DNA of 64,000 nucleotides from Fusicatenibacter_A intestinipullorum (GCA_019117495.1 DWZP01000031.1:186001-250000), one strand, 5' to 3'; shown: positions 16,359 to 25,157, counted from the stretch's first letter. Translations and numbers: made by a program. The notes: generated from the sequence alone by a model not told the origin.

Positions 16359-16426
16359 CGGCTAATCTTACAGCAGCGCGGTCCACGTGGTTAGTTCCAC
16401 TTATATCCGTCAGTTCCGCGTCGCCT
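16345..16426 (-). promoter_or_regulatory. ZTP (pfl motif) riboswitch
   Basis: Reading the minus strand: GACGCGGAACTGACGG, then AAGTGGAACTAACCACGTGG, then ACCGCG, a variable hairpin, and GCCGGCCGTCTGGGCA. This matches the ZTP aptamer consensus: a P1 helix around ACTGRCGG, a GTGG/CCAC hairpin, and a 3' CCGCCTGGGC element that pairs back to the ACTGACGG part. ZTP/ZMP builds up when 10-formyl-tetrahydrofolate is short, and ligand binding should block the overlapping terminator and switch the downstream OFA transporter on. Confidence 0.85.
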
Positions 16427-16455
16427 ATGCAATTGAACAATTGAAGAACAAGTTA

Positions 16456-16483
16456 ATTATATCAGCCACGGCTTTTTTGTCAA
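16456..16483 (-). promoter_or_regulatory. Promoter for the ZTP riboswitch transcript
   Basis: Minus strand TTGACA (16483-16478), 16-nt spacer, TATAAT (16461-16456), placing the start about 25 nt before the aptamer. Confidence 0.8.
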
Positions 16484-16568
16484 GCAAATCTGCGCATAAG
16501 CCGGGCGATTTTGTTTTTGGCGCTGATTTGTGTTAAGATATAAACATACTTGTGAGCGAGGTAAGATT

Positions 16569-18470
16569 ATGATTTTAAGTGCAGAAAATTTGGGCCATAG
16601 CTATGGCGTAAGAACTTTGTTTAAAAATATCAGTTTTAATATAGAAGAAGGCGACAAAATAGGCGTTATCGGCGTTAACGGCACGGGCAAAAGCACGCTG
16701 CTGCGCGATATAGCCACCGGCGAACCAAGCGAAGGCAAAATTACCAAAAACGGCACCTGTGTAATTGAATATTTGCCGCAGGACCCTGCTTTTGACCCTG
16801 ACGCAACGGTGCTGGAGCAGGTATTCAGGGGCGAATCGCCGCAGCTTGACGTTGTGCGCCGTTATGAAGAAGCCGTGCAGCAGGCAGAGGCAGAGCCGGA
16901 AAACAAAGCCGCGCGCCAGAAGCTGCTTGCCCTGCAGCAGGAGATGGATAGCAAATTTGCCTGGCAGATGGAAAGCGAAGCCAAAGCAGTTTTGGATAAA
17001 CTTGGCATTACTGATTTGCAGCAGCCGATGAAAGAATTAAGCGGCGGGCAGCGCAAACGCGTGGCTTTGGCCGGTGTTTTGGTGCGCCCCAGCGACCTTT
17101 TGATTTTGGACGAACCTACTAACCACATGGACAACGAAACCGTTGCCTGGTTGGAAGAAGTTTTGCAGAAACGCAAGGGTGCGCTTTTAATGGTTACTCA
17201 CGACCGCTATTTTTTTGACCGAGTTGTAAACCGCACTTTGGAAATTGACGGCGGTGAGGGCTATTTATATACCGGCAATTACAGTTTGTTTTTGCAAAAG
17301 CGCGAAGAACGCCGCATTGCGGCAGCCGGGGCAGCGCAGCGCCTGCGTAACGTGTACCGGCGCGAACTGGCGTGGATAAGCCGCGGGGCGGAAGCACGCC
17401 GTACCAAAAGCAAAGAGCGCATTGAGCGTTTTAATGAATTGAAAAAAGAAGTAAATAATATCAAAACCGAGCAGCAGCTGGAAATTTCTTCCGTTGGCTC
17501 GCGTCTTGGCAAAACCATTATTGAGTGCGAGCACATCGGGCTGGATTACGGCGGCAAAACCTATATTGATGATTTTAATTACGTGCTGCTCCGCAATGAC
17601 CGCATTGGCATTGTTGGCCCTAACGGCAGCGGCAAAAGCAGTTTAATGGATATTATCGCCGGGAGGCTTGCACCGACACGCGGCACCGTTAAGGTTGGGC
17701 AAACCGTAAAAATCGGTTATTTTGCCCAGCACAGCGAGTTTAAAGACGCCGACTGCCGCGTTTTGGAATATATAAAAAATGTCAGCGATTATATTGAAAC
17801 CGCAGACGGCATGCGCATAACGGCGGCGCAGATGCTGGAACGCTTCTTGTTTCCGCCGGAGCTGCAATGGGTGCCGGTAAGCAAATTAAGCGGCGGGGAA
17901 AAGCGCCGTTTGTACCTTTTGAGCGTTTTAATGAGCGCGCCTAACGTGCTTATACTGGACGAACCTACAAATGACCTCGACATACCGACACTTTCGGTAC
18001 TGGAGGACTACCTTGATACCTTTAACGGTGCGGTTATTGCCGTATCGCACGACCGCTATTTTTTAGACAGGTTTGCCGGTAAAATTTTTGCTTTTATGGG
18101 CGGCGGTGAAGTGCGCCAGTTTATTGGCGATTACAGCCGTTACGAACAGGCCCGCGCCGAAGCGCAGAACCTTGCGCGCCAGCAGGAACGCGCACAGAGC
18201 ACGGTTAAACCGCAGCAGCGCGAGGAAAAGCAGCGTGCGCCCAAAATGACTTATAAGGAAAAGCTGGAATACGAGCAGATAGAGCAGGTTATTGCGCAGG
18301 CAGAAGCGGAACTGAAAATGACGGAAATGGAAATTAACGCCTGCGGCACGGACTTTGTAAAACTTACGGAGCTTACTGCCAAGCAGCAGGAACTTACGCA
18401 GCGCATCAGCGATTTAACCGACCGCTGGGCGTATCTTGAAGAACTTGCCGAAGCGGAAGCGGCAAAATAG
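16569..18470 (+). CDS. ABC-F family ATP-binding protein (Uup/YdiF-like)
   Basis: A 633-residue soluble protein with two ABC ATPase domains and no membrane helices. ATG 16569 follows GAGGT and begins MILSAENLGHSYG, a normal first strand. Domain 1 has Walker A GVNGTGKST, signature LSGGQRKR and Walker B LLILDEPTNHMD. The linker is rich in charged residues, as in ABC-F proteins. Domain 2 has GPNGSGKSS, LSGGEKRR and VLILDEPTNDLD. A C-terminal basic coiled coil (about 540-633) points to the Uup/YdiF branch. ABC-F proteins act on the ribosome; a specific antibiotic-resistance role is not indicated. It is followed 11 nt later by a MATE gene. Confidence 0.92.
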   Translation: MILSAENLGHSYGVRTLFKNISFNIEEGDKIGVIGVNGTGKSTLLRDIATGEPSEGKITKNGTCVIEYLPQDPAFDPDATVLEQVFRGESPQLDVVRRYEEAVQQAEAEPENKAARQKLLALQQEMDSKFAWQMESEAKAVLDKLGITDLQQPMKELSGGQRKRVALAGVLVRPSDLLILDEPTNHMDNETVAWLEEVLQKRKGALLMVTHDRYFFDRVVNRTLEIDGGEGYLYTGNYSLFLQKREERRIAAAGAAQRLRNVYRRELAWISRGAEARRTKSKERIERFNELKKEVNNIKTEQQLEISSVGSRLGKTIIECEHIGLDYGGKTYIDDFNYVLLRNDRIGIVGPNGSGKSSLMDIIAGRLAPTRGTVKVGQTVKIGYFAQHSEFKDADCRVLEYIKNVSDYIETADGMRITAAQMLERFLFPPELQWVPVSKLSGGEKRRLYLLSVLMSAPNVLILDEPTNDLDIPTLSVLEDYLDTFNGAVIAVSHDRYFLDRFAGKIFAFMGGGEVRQFIGDYSRYEQARAEAQNLARQQERAQSTVKPQQREEKQRAPKMTYKEKLEYEQIEQVIAQAEAELKMTEMEINACGTDFVKLTELTAKQQELTQRISDLTDRWAYLEELAEAEAAK

Positions 18471-18481
18471 AAAGGAAGTTT

Positions 18482-19840
18482 ATGTTAGGCAAAAAGAATG
18501 CAGTGCGCCTTAGGCGGCTGCTGGACGTAATGATACCCATTTTAATAACGCAGACGGCCATTATGGCAATGAATTTCTGCGATTCGGCCATGAGCGGGCA
18601 TGCCGGTGCGGTACACCTTGCCGGTACTGCCATCGGCGGTAATTTGTGGATGCCGGTTATGGCGTCGCTGAACGGCATTTTGCTTGGCTCCATGCCGATA
18701 ATTGCCCATCTTTTGGGCAGGGGCGAGCGGCAGAATATCGGCAGGGTAGTGCGCCATACCATGCTGCTGGCAACGGCGTTTTCACTGCTGCTGCTGGTTG
18801 CAGGCGTGCTGTTTTTAGACAGGCTGCTGGGAACCTTTGGGCTTGAGCCGCAGGTTCACTATATTGCCAAAATGTATATTGCCGCTATCGGCGTTGGCGT
18901 GCTGCCGTTCTTTTTATCCACGGCGCTGCGTGCACTGGTAGATACCAGCGGCTACACGGGCATTACCATGAAAATTTACCTTTTGGCGCTGCCGGTAAAC
19001 GCATTTTTAAACTACTGCCTTATTTTCGGCAAATTCGGTGCCCCGGCGCTGGGCGGCATTGGTGCGGGCCTTGCAACCGGCATTACCTACTGGCTGGAAT
19101 TTTTTATCTTTGTGTGGGTAGTGCATAAGCTGCCGGCATTTGCGCCCCTGCGCATTTTTACCGACAAGTTTAAGTTTGATATGGCGCAACTGCGCGAAAA
19201 CCTGTCGCTTGGCGTGCCCATGGGCATGGCAATTTTTATGGAAGCGAGTATTTTCGGCGTTATAGCCATTTTTATTGCCAAGTTCGGCACGGTTATTATT
19301 GCTGCGCATCAGGCGGCAATGAGTTTTACTTCGCTGCTTTACATGGTGCCGCTCAGTTTTTCCATGTCGCTGACCATTGTGGTAGGCGTTGAAGCCGGTG
19401 CCCGCCGTTTCGGCGAAGCGCTGCGCTACAGTTTGCTCGGCATTGCCTGCAATATTACAGTGGCAGTACTGCTGACGATTTTTGTATTATTCGACCGTGA
19501 ATTTATTGCCGGGCTGTACACTTCGGAGCCTGTAATTATCAGGCAGACCATAGGCTTTTTGTTCTACGCCATGTTTTTTCAGGTTATGGACGCTACTGCC
19601 GCACCGATACAGGGCATTTTGCGCGGCTATAAAGACGTTAAGGCAACCTTTTGGGCGGGGCTGGCAGCCTACTGGCTGATTTGCCTGCCTTTGGGCTGTT
19701 ATTTTGATTATTACATGCACTTCGGCCCTTCATCTTACTGGCTGAGCCTTGATATAGGGCTTTTATGCGCGGTGCTGTTTCTGGGCGGGCGCTTTTTGTA
19801 TTTGCAGCGCAAAATAAAAATTAACGGCGGGTTAGAGTAG
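18482..19840 (+). CDS. MATE family efflux transporter
   Basis: A 452-residue, 12-helix membrane protein that exports drugs or cationic metabolites using a sodium or proton gradient. The start ATG 18482 has AAAGGAAG just upstream. MATE marks include the N-terminal DVMIPILITQTAIMAMNFCDSAMSG segment with the Asn and Asp of helix 1, and the matching second half beginning ENLSLGVPMGMAIFMEASIFG. It follows the ABC-F gene closely and probably shares its transcript. Substrate unknown. Confidence 0.9.
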   Translation: MLGKKNAVRLRRLLDVMIPILITQTAIMAMNFCDSAMSGHAGAVHLAGTAIGGNLWMPVMASLNGILLGSMPIIAHLLGRGERQNIGRVVRHTMLLATAFSLLLLVAGVLFLDRLLGTFGLEPQVHYIAKMYIAAIGVGVLPFFLSTALRALVDTSGYTGITMKIYLLALPVNAFLNYCLIFGKFGAPALGGIGAGLATGITYWLEFFIFVWVVHKLPAFAPLRIFTDKFKFDMAQLRENLSLGVPMGMAIFMEASIFGVIAIFIAKFGTVIIAAHQAAMSFTSLLYMVPLSFSMSLTIVVGVEAGARRFGEALRYSLLGIACNITVAVLLTIFVLFDREFIAGLYTSEPVIIRQTIGFLFYAMFFQVMDATAAPIQGILRGYKDVKATFWAGLAAYWLICLPLGCYFDYYMHFGPSSYWLSLDIGLLCAVLFLGGRFLYLQRKIKINGGLE

Positions 19841-19880
19841 AATAAAGATATACCTTGCTTTGAGGGAAAGGGAGCTTTAT

Positions 19881-20486
19881 ATGGATTTTTATCTGCAAGG
19901 CCTGGCTTTAGGGCTTGCTTATGTCGCGCCAATCGGTATGCAGAACCTGTTTGTTATTAACAGTGCGCTTACGCAGACGCGCCTGCGGGCGCTTGTAACG
20001 GCGCTTATCGTTATCTTTTTTGATGTTACGCTGGCGCTGGCGTGTTTTTTCGGTATTGGCCTTGTTATGCAAAAATACCCGCCGGTGCAGCTTGGCATAT
20101 TGCTGCTTGGCGGGCTGGTGGTAGTGTATATCGGCATAAGCCTGTTAAAAAGCAGCGTACGGCAAATTGGCGGTGCGCAGCAAATGCCGCTTGGCAAAAC
20201 CGTGTGGGCGGCTTGTGTGGTAACGTGGTTCAACGCGCAGGCCGTTATCGATGGTACAATGCTGCTTGGTGCTTTTAAAGCCTCCATGACGGAAGCGCAG
20301 TCGCTGCATTTTTTGTCCGGCGTGCTTTCGGCCTCCTGCCTGTGGTTTATAACGCTGGCCATGGTTGTTTCGCTGGCTGGCAGCCTGGTAACGCCGCGTG
20401 TGTTGGGGGTTATTAATAAAATCTGCGGGGCGGTAATTGCCATTTACGGTTTAAGACTGCTGTGGCATTTTGCAGAAGCCCTGTAA
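19881..20486 (+). CDS. LysE/ArgO family amino acid exporter
   Basis: A 201-residue protein with about six hydrophobic helices. ATG 19881 follows GGGAG. It begins with LALGLAYVAPIGMQNLFVINSAL, the LysE/ArgO signature (G-P-G/M-N segment in helix 1), and carries a later W-N-P/A-type motif (VVTWFNAQAVIDGTMLLGAF). LysE and ArgO export lysine or arginine under excess. With LysO at 3.7 kb, this window encodes two possible basic amino acid exporters. A terminator hairpin follows. Confidence 0.88.
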   Translation: MDFYLQGLALGLAYVAPIGMQNLFVINSALTQTRLRALVTALIVIFFDVTLALACFFGIGLVMQKYPPVQLGILLLGGLVVVYIGISLLKSSVRQIGGAQQMPLGKTVWAACVVTWFNAQAVIDGTMLLGAFKASMTEAQSLHFLSGVLSASCLWFITLAMVVSLAGSLVTPRVLGVINKICGAVIAIYGLRLLWHFAEAL

Positions 20487-20520
20487 AAATGAACAAAAAA
20501 TTTTAAATTATTAATAATTA

Positions 20521-20555
20521 AAGCACAGTGGTTTTAAGGTCCGCTGTGCTTTTGC
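20521..20555 (+). terminator. Intrinsic terminator after the LysE-type gene
   Basis: AAAGCACAGTGG and CCGCTGTGCTTT form a stem with a T tail. Confidence 0.75.
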
Positions 20556-20559
20556 GTGA

Positions 20560-20595
20560 GTGCTTCCACAACATAAGCTGTGGAAGCATTTTTGT
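20560..20595. terminator. Terminator hairpin between convergent genes
   Basis: TGCTTCCACA pairs with TGTGGAAGCA, flanked by T-rich sequence, between the LysE-type gene and the reverse-strand cupin gene. Confidence 0.7.
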
Positions 20596-20606
20596 AATTA
20601 TAAGAT

Positions 20607-20957
20607 TTATTTTTCGTTGACAATCAGTGCCATAACAACAAGGTCGCTTTTGGAATGTGCGCTGTTGCCGATGCTGTGGCTTTCACCTTCGGGGCAGAAT
20701 GCCACGTCGCCGGGGAACAGCTCCATTTCCGTGCCGTTGTCGTTGTATTCGGCGGTGCCGCTTAAAATATACAGCGTTTCACTGGTGCCTTCGTGCTTAT
20801 GGTAGCCAAGCGAGCAGCCCGGCTTTAAAATAACGCGGGCATAAGCTGCAATTTTGCCGTTATAAACTTTCTCGTCTATAATGTGTTCCATAATGGTTGT
20901 GCCGGTGCCTCCGGCGCGTTTTTCAAAATAATCGGTTTTTCTGTCGGTTACAAGCAT
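20607..20957 (-). CDS. Small cupin domain protein
   Basis: A 116-residue single-domain cupin. Motif 1 is visible as PGCSLGYHKHEGTSETLYILSG (two His, one Glu for metal binding) and motif 2 as LFPGDVAFCPEGESHSIGN (final His). It is probably a metal-dependent small-molecule-binding protein or isomerase, but no substrate can be assigned. It stands alone on the minus strand with a terminator hairpin downstream. Confidence 0.85.
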   Translation of the reverse strand: MLVTDRKTDYFEKRAGGTGTTIMEHIIDEKVYNGKIAAYARVILKPGCSLGYHKHEGTSETLYILSGTAEYNDNGTEMELFPGDVAFCPEGESHSIGNSAHSKSDLVVMALIVNEK

Positions 20958-21058
20958 TTTTTGTACATCCCCTCTGTAATAAAATTAACACAATGGTTTA
21001 TTCGCAGTGCTTTGCAAAAATTCCTGCGGAAAATTTTAAAAAAAATTTAATTTAGGGC

Positions 21059-21087
21059 TTTACAAATTTAGCGAACTAAAGTATAAT
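21059..21087 (+). promoter_or_regulatory. Promoter of the polar amino-acid ABC transporter operon
   Basis: TTTACA (21059-21064), 17-nt spacer, TATAAT (21082-21087). Inside the spacer an inverted repeat TTTAG-CGAA-CTAAA (21067-21080) could be an operator. Confidence 0.75.
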
Positions 21088-21133
21088 CTAAAACATAACA
21101 ACGATATTTAATTTTTTGAAGGGGGATTTTCAA

Positions 21134-21901
21134 ATGAAGAAACTTTTACTTTTAGCAATGACTATGTTGATGGCAGTAATGCTGGTAGCCGGCTGCGGCA
21201 GCGACGGCCCGAAAAAAATGGTTGTAGGCCTTGACGACAACTTTGCGCCGATGGGCTTCCGCAACGAGAAAAATGAAATTGTCGGCTACGATATCGACAT
21301 GGCACGTGAAGCCTGCAAACGCGCAGGGCTGGAAGTTGAATTTAAACCTATCGACTGGGCTTCCAAAGAAGCCGAAATAAAAGGCAAACGCATTGACGCG
21401 ATCTGGAACTGCTTTACCGTTAATCCGGAACGCGCCGAAGTTTACCAGCTTTCCAAACCTTATATGAAAAATGCTCAGTTGATTGTTGTACCGGCAAATT
21501 CTTCTATTAATAAAATTGCCGACCTGGCCGGAAAAGTTGTAGCAGTACAGGATGACAGCACCGGTTCTTACATTATCGACGGCAACGACGAAATGCGCAA
21601 TTCTCTGAAAGAATACAGAAAATATCCTGACTTTGCAGCCGTTTACATGGATATCGACAGCGGCCGTGTTGAAGCAGCAGTTGTAGACGCCGTACTTGCC
21701 CGTTACTATGACAGCAAAAACCCCGGCAAATACAGAATCCTTGAAGAAAACCTCGGTGATGAAGTTGTAGCCGTTGCTTTCCGTAAGGACGACAAAGATT
21801 ATGCACCGCTGATTGACAAAGCGCTGGACGAAATGAAAAAAGACGGCACTGCCAAAAAGATTTCCGAACAATGGTTCAACGCTGATTTAACCAACTACTA
21901 A
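21134..21901 (+). CDS. Polar amino-acid ABC transporter, substrate-binding lipoprotein
   Basis: A 255-residue secreted binding protein. ATG 21134 follows GAAGGGGG and opens a lipoprotein signal with lipobox VAGC. The mature part is an SBP_bac_3 (GlnH/ArtJ type) fold: MVVGLDDNFAPMGFRNE, then IVGYDIDMAREACKRAG and a DAIWNCFTVNPERAE segment for ligand contacts. It captures a polar amino acid outside the membrane for the permease and ATPase encoded next. The three genes form one operon with a strong promoter. Exact ligand (glutamine, arginine, cystine) is not decided. Confidence 0.92.
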   Translation: MKKLLLLAMTMLMAVMLVAGCGSDGPKKMVVGLDDNFAPMGFRNEKNEIVGYDIDMAREACKRAGLEVEFKPIDWASKEAEIKGKRIDAIWNCFTVNPERAEVYQLSKPYMKNAQLIVVPANSSINKIADLAGKVVAVQDDSTGSYIIDGNDEMRNSLKEYRKYPDFAAVYMDIDSGRVEAAVVDAVLARYYDSKNPGKYRILEENLGDEVVAVAFRKDDKDYAPLIDKALDEMKKDGTAKKISEQWFNADLTNY

Positions 21902-21972
21902 GATTTATTAAAGCCGCGGGCCGGTAGTAATGCTGCCGGTCCGCCAAACTGTTAATGCCCGAGGAGTAAAAA

Positions 21973-22623
21973 ATGGATTATGTTATAAGCATCCTGCCGC
22001 AGATGTGGGAGGGAACCCTTGAAACTATAAGATTGTTTGCGATAACTATTGTGCTTTCGATACCGCTTGGCGTGCTTCTGGCGCTGGGGCGCGTATCCGG
22101 CTTTAAGGCGCTGCGCGATATAATCGGCGTTTATGTATGGCTGCTGCGCGGTACGCCGCTGATGCTGCAATTGCTGTTTGTATATTACGGCCTGCCGTTT
22201 ATTCCCGGCATCGGCATAAGGCTGGATGATTTTCCGGCTGCGGTTTTTGCCTTTGTACTGAATTATGCCGCTTATTTCTGCGAAATTTTCCGCGCAGGCA
22301 TTCAGGCAGTGCCTAAAGGCCAGTACGAAGCTGCCCGCACTTTGGGCATGAATTATGTGCAGACCATGCGCCGCATTGTGCTGCCGCAGGTTTTCCGCCT
22401 GATTCTGCCGCCGGTAAGCAACGAAACCATTACTTTGGTTAAAGATACTTCTTTAATTTACGTATTGGCAATGAACGACCTTCTGCGTACAACACGCAAT
22501 CTTGTACAGCGCGATTTCAGCATTACGCCGTTTTTGGTTGCAGGTGTGTTTTACCTTTTAATGACCCTTGTTTTAACCTACGGGTTCAATAAGTTGGAAC
22601 GCAAATATTCCAGATATGACTGA
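21973..22623 (+). CDS. Polar amino-acid ABC transporter, permease (GlnP/HisM type)
   Basis: A 216-residue inner-membrane permease with about five helices. The start has the family sequence GTLETIRLFAITIVLS. The coupling loop that docks on the ATPase is visible as EAARTLGMNYVQTMRRIVLPQVFRLILPP, with the LLRGTPLMLQLLFVYYGLP stretch earlier. One chain probably forms a homodimer. It lies between its binding protein and ATPase. Confidence 0.93.
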   Translation: MDYVISILPQMWEGTLETIRLFAITIVLSIPLGVLLALGRVSGFKALRDIIGVYVWLLRGTPLMLQLLFVYYGLPFIPGIGIRLDDFPAAVFAFVLNYAAYFCEIFRAGIQAVPKGQYEAARTLGMNYVQTMRRIVLPQVFRLILPPVSNETITLVKDTSLIYVLAMNDLLRTTRNLVQRDFSITPFLVAGVFYLLMTLVLTYGFNKLERKYSRYD

Positions 22624-22640
22624 CAGGAGCATTTAGTATC

Positions 22641-23402
22641 ATGAACAAAATTAACGCACAAAATATCTATAAAAGTTTTCAGGGGCTGGAAGTTTTAAAG
22701 GGCATTAATTTAAGTGTTGACGAAGGCGAAGTTGTTGCGGTTATAGGCCCCAGCGGCGGCGGCAAAAGTACTTTTCTGCGCTGCCTGAACAAGCTGGAAA
22801 TTATCGACAGCGGCAAAATCGTTATCGACGGCGAAACACTTGCCGAAACCAAACCGGACGGGCAGGTTGTGTATGCGCCTGGCGATGAAAGCCGCCGCAT
22901 TGCCTGCAAAATGGGCATGGTGTTTCAGCAGTTTAATCTGTTCCCGCACATGACGGTGCTGGAAAACCTTATTGAAGCGCCGGTGCAGGTGCAGAAGCGC
23001 AACCGCGACGAGGTTATTGAAGAAGCGAAGGTTCTTTTAAGCAAGGTAGGGCTTTTGGAAAAAGCACACGAATACCCGCGCCGCTTGAGCGGCGGGCAGC
23101 AGCAGCGCGTGGCCATTGCAAGGGCGCTGGCAACAAAACCAGCCATTATGCTGTTTGACGAACCTACTTCATCGCTTGACCCGGAACTGACCGGCGAAGT
23201 TTTGCGCACCATGCGCGAACTGGCCGAAGAAAAAATGACCATGGTTGTTGTAACGCACGAAATGGGCTTTGCCCGCGAGGTTGCAACCAAAGTGCTGTTT
23301 ATGGCAGACGGTTACGTGCAGGCGGAAGGAACGCCGCAGGAAATTTTTGAAAATCCCCAGAATGAACGTTTAAAAGCATTTTTGCATAAAGTGCTTAAAT
23401 AA
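22641..23402 (+). CDS. Polar amino-acid ABC transporter, ATP-binding protein (GlnQ type)
   Basis: A 253-residue ABC ATPase. Walker A is GPSGGGKST, signature LSGGQQQR, Walker B IMLFDEPTSSLDPE, and the H-loop is in VVTHEMGFA. Between the first strands and the Q-loop it carries a longer polar stretch (about residues 63-86, ETKPDGQVVYAPGDESRR) than GlnQ of Escherichia coli; similar inserts occur in this subfamily. It powers uptake through the adjacent permease. A terminator follows directly. Confidence 0.93.
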   Translation: MNKINAQNIYKSFQGLEVLKGINLSVDEGEVVAVIGPSGGGKSTFLRCLNKLEIIDSGKIVIDGETLAETKPDGQVVYAPGDESRRIACKMGMVFQQFNLFPHMTVLENLIEAPVQVQKRNRDEVIEEAKVLLSKVGLLEKAHEYPRRLSGGQQQRVAIARALATKPAIMLFDEPTSSLDPELTGEVLRTMRELAEEKMTMVVVTHEMGFAREVATKVLFMADGYVQAEGTPQEIFENPQNERLKAFLHKVLK

Positions 23403-23405
23403 AAA

Positions 23406-23440
23406 AAGGCATTGCGCGTTGTGCGTAATGCCTTTTGTGC
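23406..23440 (+). terminator. Intrinsic terminator of the amino-acid ABC operon
   Basis: AAAAGGCATTGCGC and GTGCGTAATGCCTTTT form a hairpin directly after the stop codon. Confidence 0.8.
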
Positions 23441-23451
23441 TGTTACGGCGT

Positions 23452-23835
23452 TCAGCCGAGCTTCGCCATAAATTTTTCTTTGTTTATAATAAAGCGTTCG
23501 TGCGTGCCTTTGCCGATTTGCTTGTCCTCGTCGGCGGCGGTAATTTCAAAAACAAGTTTGCGTCCTTCAACGGCGGTAAGGGTGGCGGTGGCGGTAACTT
23601 TTTTGCCCATGCCGGTAGCGGCGTTGTGCGTAATATTTACCAAAGTGCCAACGCTGGTCGATTCTTCATCAAGGCAGGCGGCAACGGCGTTGCAGGCAGC
23701 CTGTTCCATAAGGGCAATCATGCTGGGCGTGGCAAAAACATGCAGGCTGCCGCTGCCCATGGCAAGCGCAGTGTTGGTTTCGCGCACAACGGTTTCGGCG
23801 GTTCCGGCAAGGCCGGGTGTTAATTCTTGCAGCAT
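23452..23835 (-). CDS. Hotdog-fold thioesterase, FlK-like
   Basis: A 127-residue single-domain hotdog protein. The pattern ATPSMIALMEQAACNAV (Ser/Thr and Glu) followed by STSVGTLVNITHNAATGMG (His) matches the catalytic Thr/Ser-Glu-His set of the fluoroacetyl-CoA thioesterase FlK family. Most family members hydrolyse unknown small acyl-CoAs and protect free CoA; fluoroacetate itself is unlikely as a natural substrate here. It is a stand-alone gene reading against the ABC operon. Confidence 0.82.
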   Translation of the reverse strand: MLQELTPGLAGTAETVVRETNTALAMGSGSLHVFATPSMIALMEQAACNAVAACLDEESTSVGTLVNITHNAATGMGKKVTATATLTAVEGRKLVFEITAADEDKQIGKGTHERFIINKEKFMAKLG

Positions 23836-24030
23836 ATTTCATACATCCTTTACTGTAAAATTTGCTTATGCTAACATCTTAAACGCTTTTTATAACTTAC
23901 GCAAGTGGCAGAAGTTTTATTTTGGCGGATATGTGAAAAATTTTAAAGCTGATTGACGCAGTAGGAAATAATGATTATGATAATTGAAGAAAACCTATAA
24001 TTTTAACTGCATTATAACTGGAGGGGAAAA

Positions 24031-24840
24031 ATGAACGGAAACTTACAGGAAAAATATAATAAACTTTTAAATATTTTACGCAGTACAGGCGGTCTTGCGG
24101 TGGCCTTCAGCGGCGGCGTGGATTCCTCTTTTCTGGTTTACGCCGCGCACGAAGCGTTGGGCGGAAAACTTTTGGCAATTACCGCCGTTACACAAAGCTA
24201 TCCGCGGCACGAAGCGGCGGACGCTGCCAGAATACTTGCGCAATACGGCGTTAAGCACGAAGAAATTATGCTTGACCAGCTTGCAATACCCGGCTTTTGC
24301 CAAAACGGTGCGGAGCGCTGCTATTACTGCAAATATGCGCTTTTTACAAAAATTAAAGAAGCAGCGCAAAAGCAGGGCATCATCCTTGTGGCTGACGGCG
24401 CCAATACCGACGACGAAAGCGATTACCGCCCCGGCATGCGCGCCACGGCGGAACTTGGCATTTTAAGCCCGCTGCGTGAGGCAGGCTTCAGCAAGCAGGA
24501 TATCAGGGATATATCGAAAGAACTTGGCATTTTTACGTGGAATAAGCCTTCTTACGCCTGCCTTGCTTCGCGTATTCCTTACGGCGAAGAAATAACGGCA
24601 GAAAAACTGGCCATGGTAGAAAAAGCCGAGCAGGCGCTTTTGGATATGGGCTTTAAAGAAATGCGCGTACGCTGCCACGGTAAGGTGGCCCGCATAGAAA
24701 TTGCCGCAGCAGATATGGAAAAAGTTTTTGCGCGCCGTGCGGAAATTGCCGCAGCCGCAAAAGCGGCAGGCTTTTTATACGCCGCGCTTGATTTGGAAGG
24801 CTTCCGCAGCGGAAGCTTAAACGCGGTGCTGGCAAAATAA
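24031..24840 (+). CDS. larE: ATP-dependent sacrificial sulfur transferase LarE
   Basis: A 269-residue PP-loop protein. The ATP pyrophosphatase motif FSGGVDSS lies at residues 26-33. Cys177 in SYACLASRIP aligns with Cys176 of Lactobacillus LarE, the sulfur donor. An ERCYYCK motif adds two more cysteines, as in LarE forms that use an iron-sulfur cluster instead of sacrificing a residue. LarE adds sulfur while building the nickel-pincer cofactor of lactate racemase. LarB and LarC are not in this window. ATG 24031 follows GGAGG. Confidence 0.9.
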   Translation: MNGNLQEKYNKLLNILRSTGGLAVAFSGGVDSSFLVYAAHEALGGKLLAITAVTQSYPRHEAADAARILAQYGVKHEEIMLDQLAIPGFCQNGAERCYYCKYALFTKIKEAAQKQGIILVADGANTDDESDYRPGMRATAELGILSPLREAGFSKQDIRDISKELGIFTWNKPSYACLASRIPYGEEITAEKLAMVEKAEQALLDMGFKEMRVRCHGKVARIEIAAADMEKVFARRAEIAAAAKAAGFLYAALDLEGFRSGSLNAVLAK

Positions 24841-24929
24841 ATGTTAAGCCGCGTGCAGATGCGAACTGAAGCGTTATTTGAAGTATGCTTCCACCTTAAA
24901 ATAAATTTGCATGTGCGTTGCCGTGGGTA

Positions 24930-24958
24930 TTGACAAGCCTTTATAAGTCAAGTATAAT
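24930..24958 (+). promoter_or_regulatory. Consensus promoter of tRNA-Ala
   Basis: Perfect TTGACA (24930-24935), 17-nt spacer, perfect TATAAT (24953-24958), 13 nt before the tRNA. Confidence 0.9.
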
Positions 24959-24970
24959 TTTTATTGTTAT

Positions 24971-25046
<76 letters not shown>

Positions 25047-25058
25047 TCTTCACGGATA

Positions 25059-25088
25059 ACGCAGAGTAAAAATGCTCTGCGTTTTTTA
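25059..25088 (+). terminator. Intrinsic terminator after tRNA-Ala
   Basis: ACGCAGAG and CTCTGCGT form a stem followed by TTTTT. Confidence 0.8.
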
Positions 25089-25157
25089 TTTGCTGAAACA
25101 AATACACAAGACGCTTTAAGCCTTTTATGTTATAATTAATTTCATAGGAGGATGATT

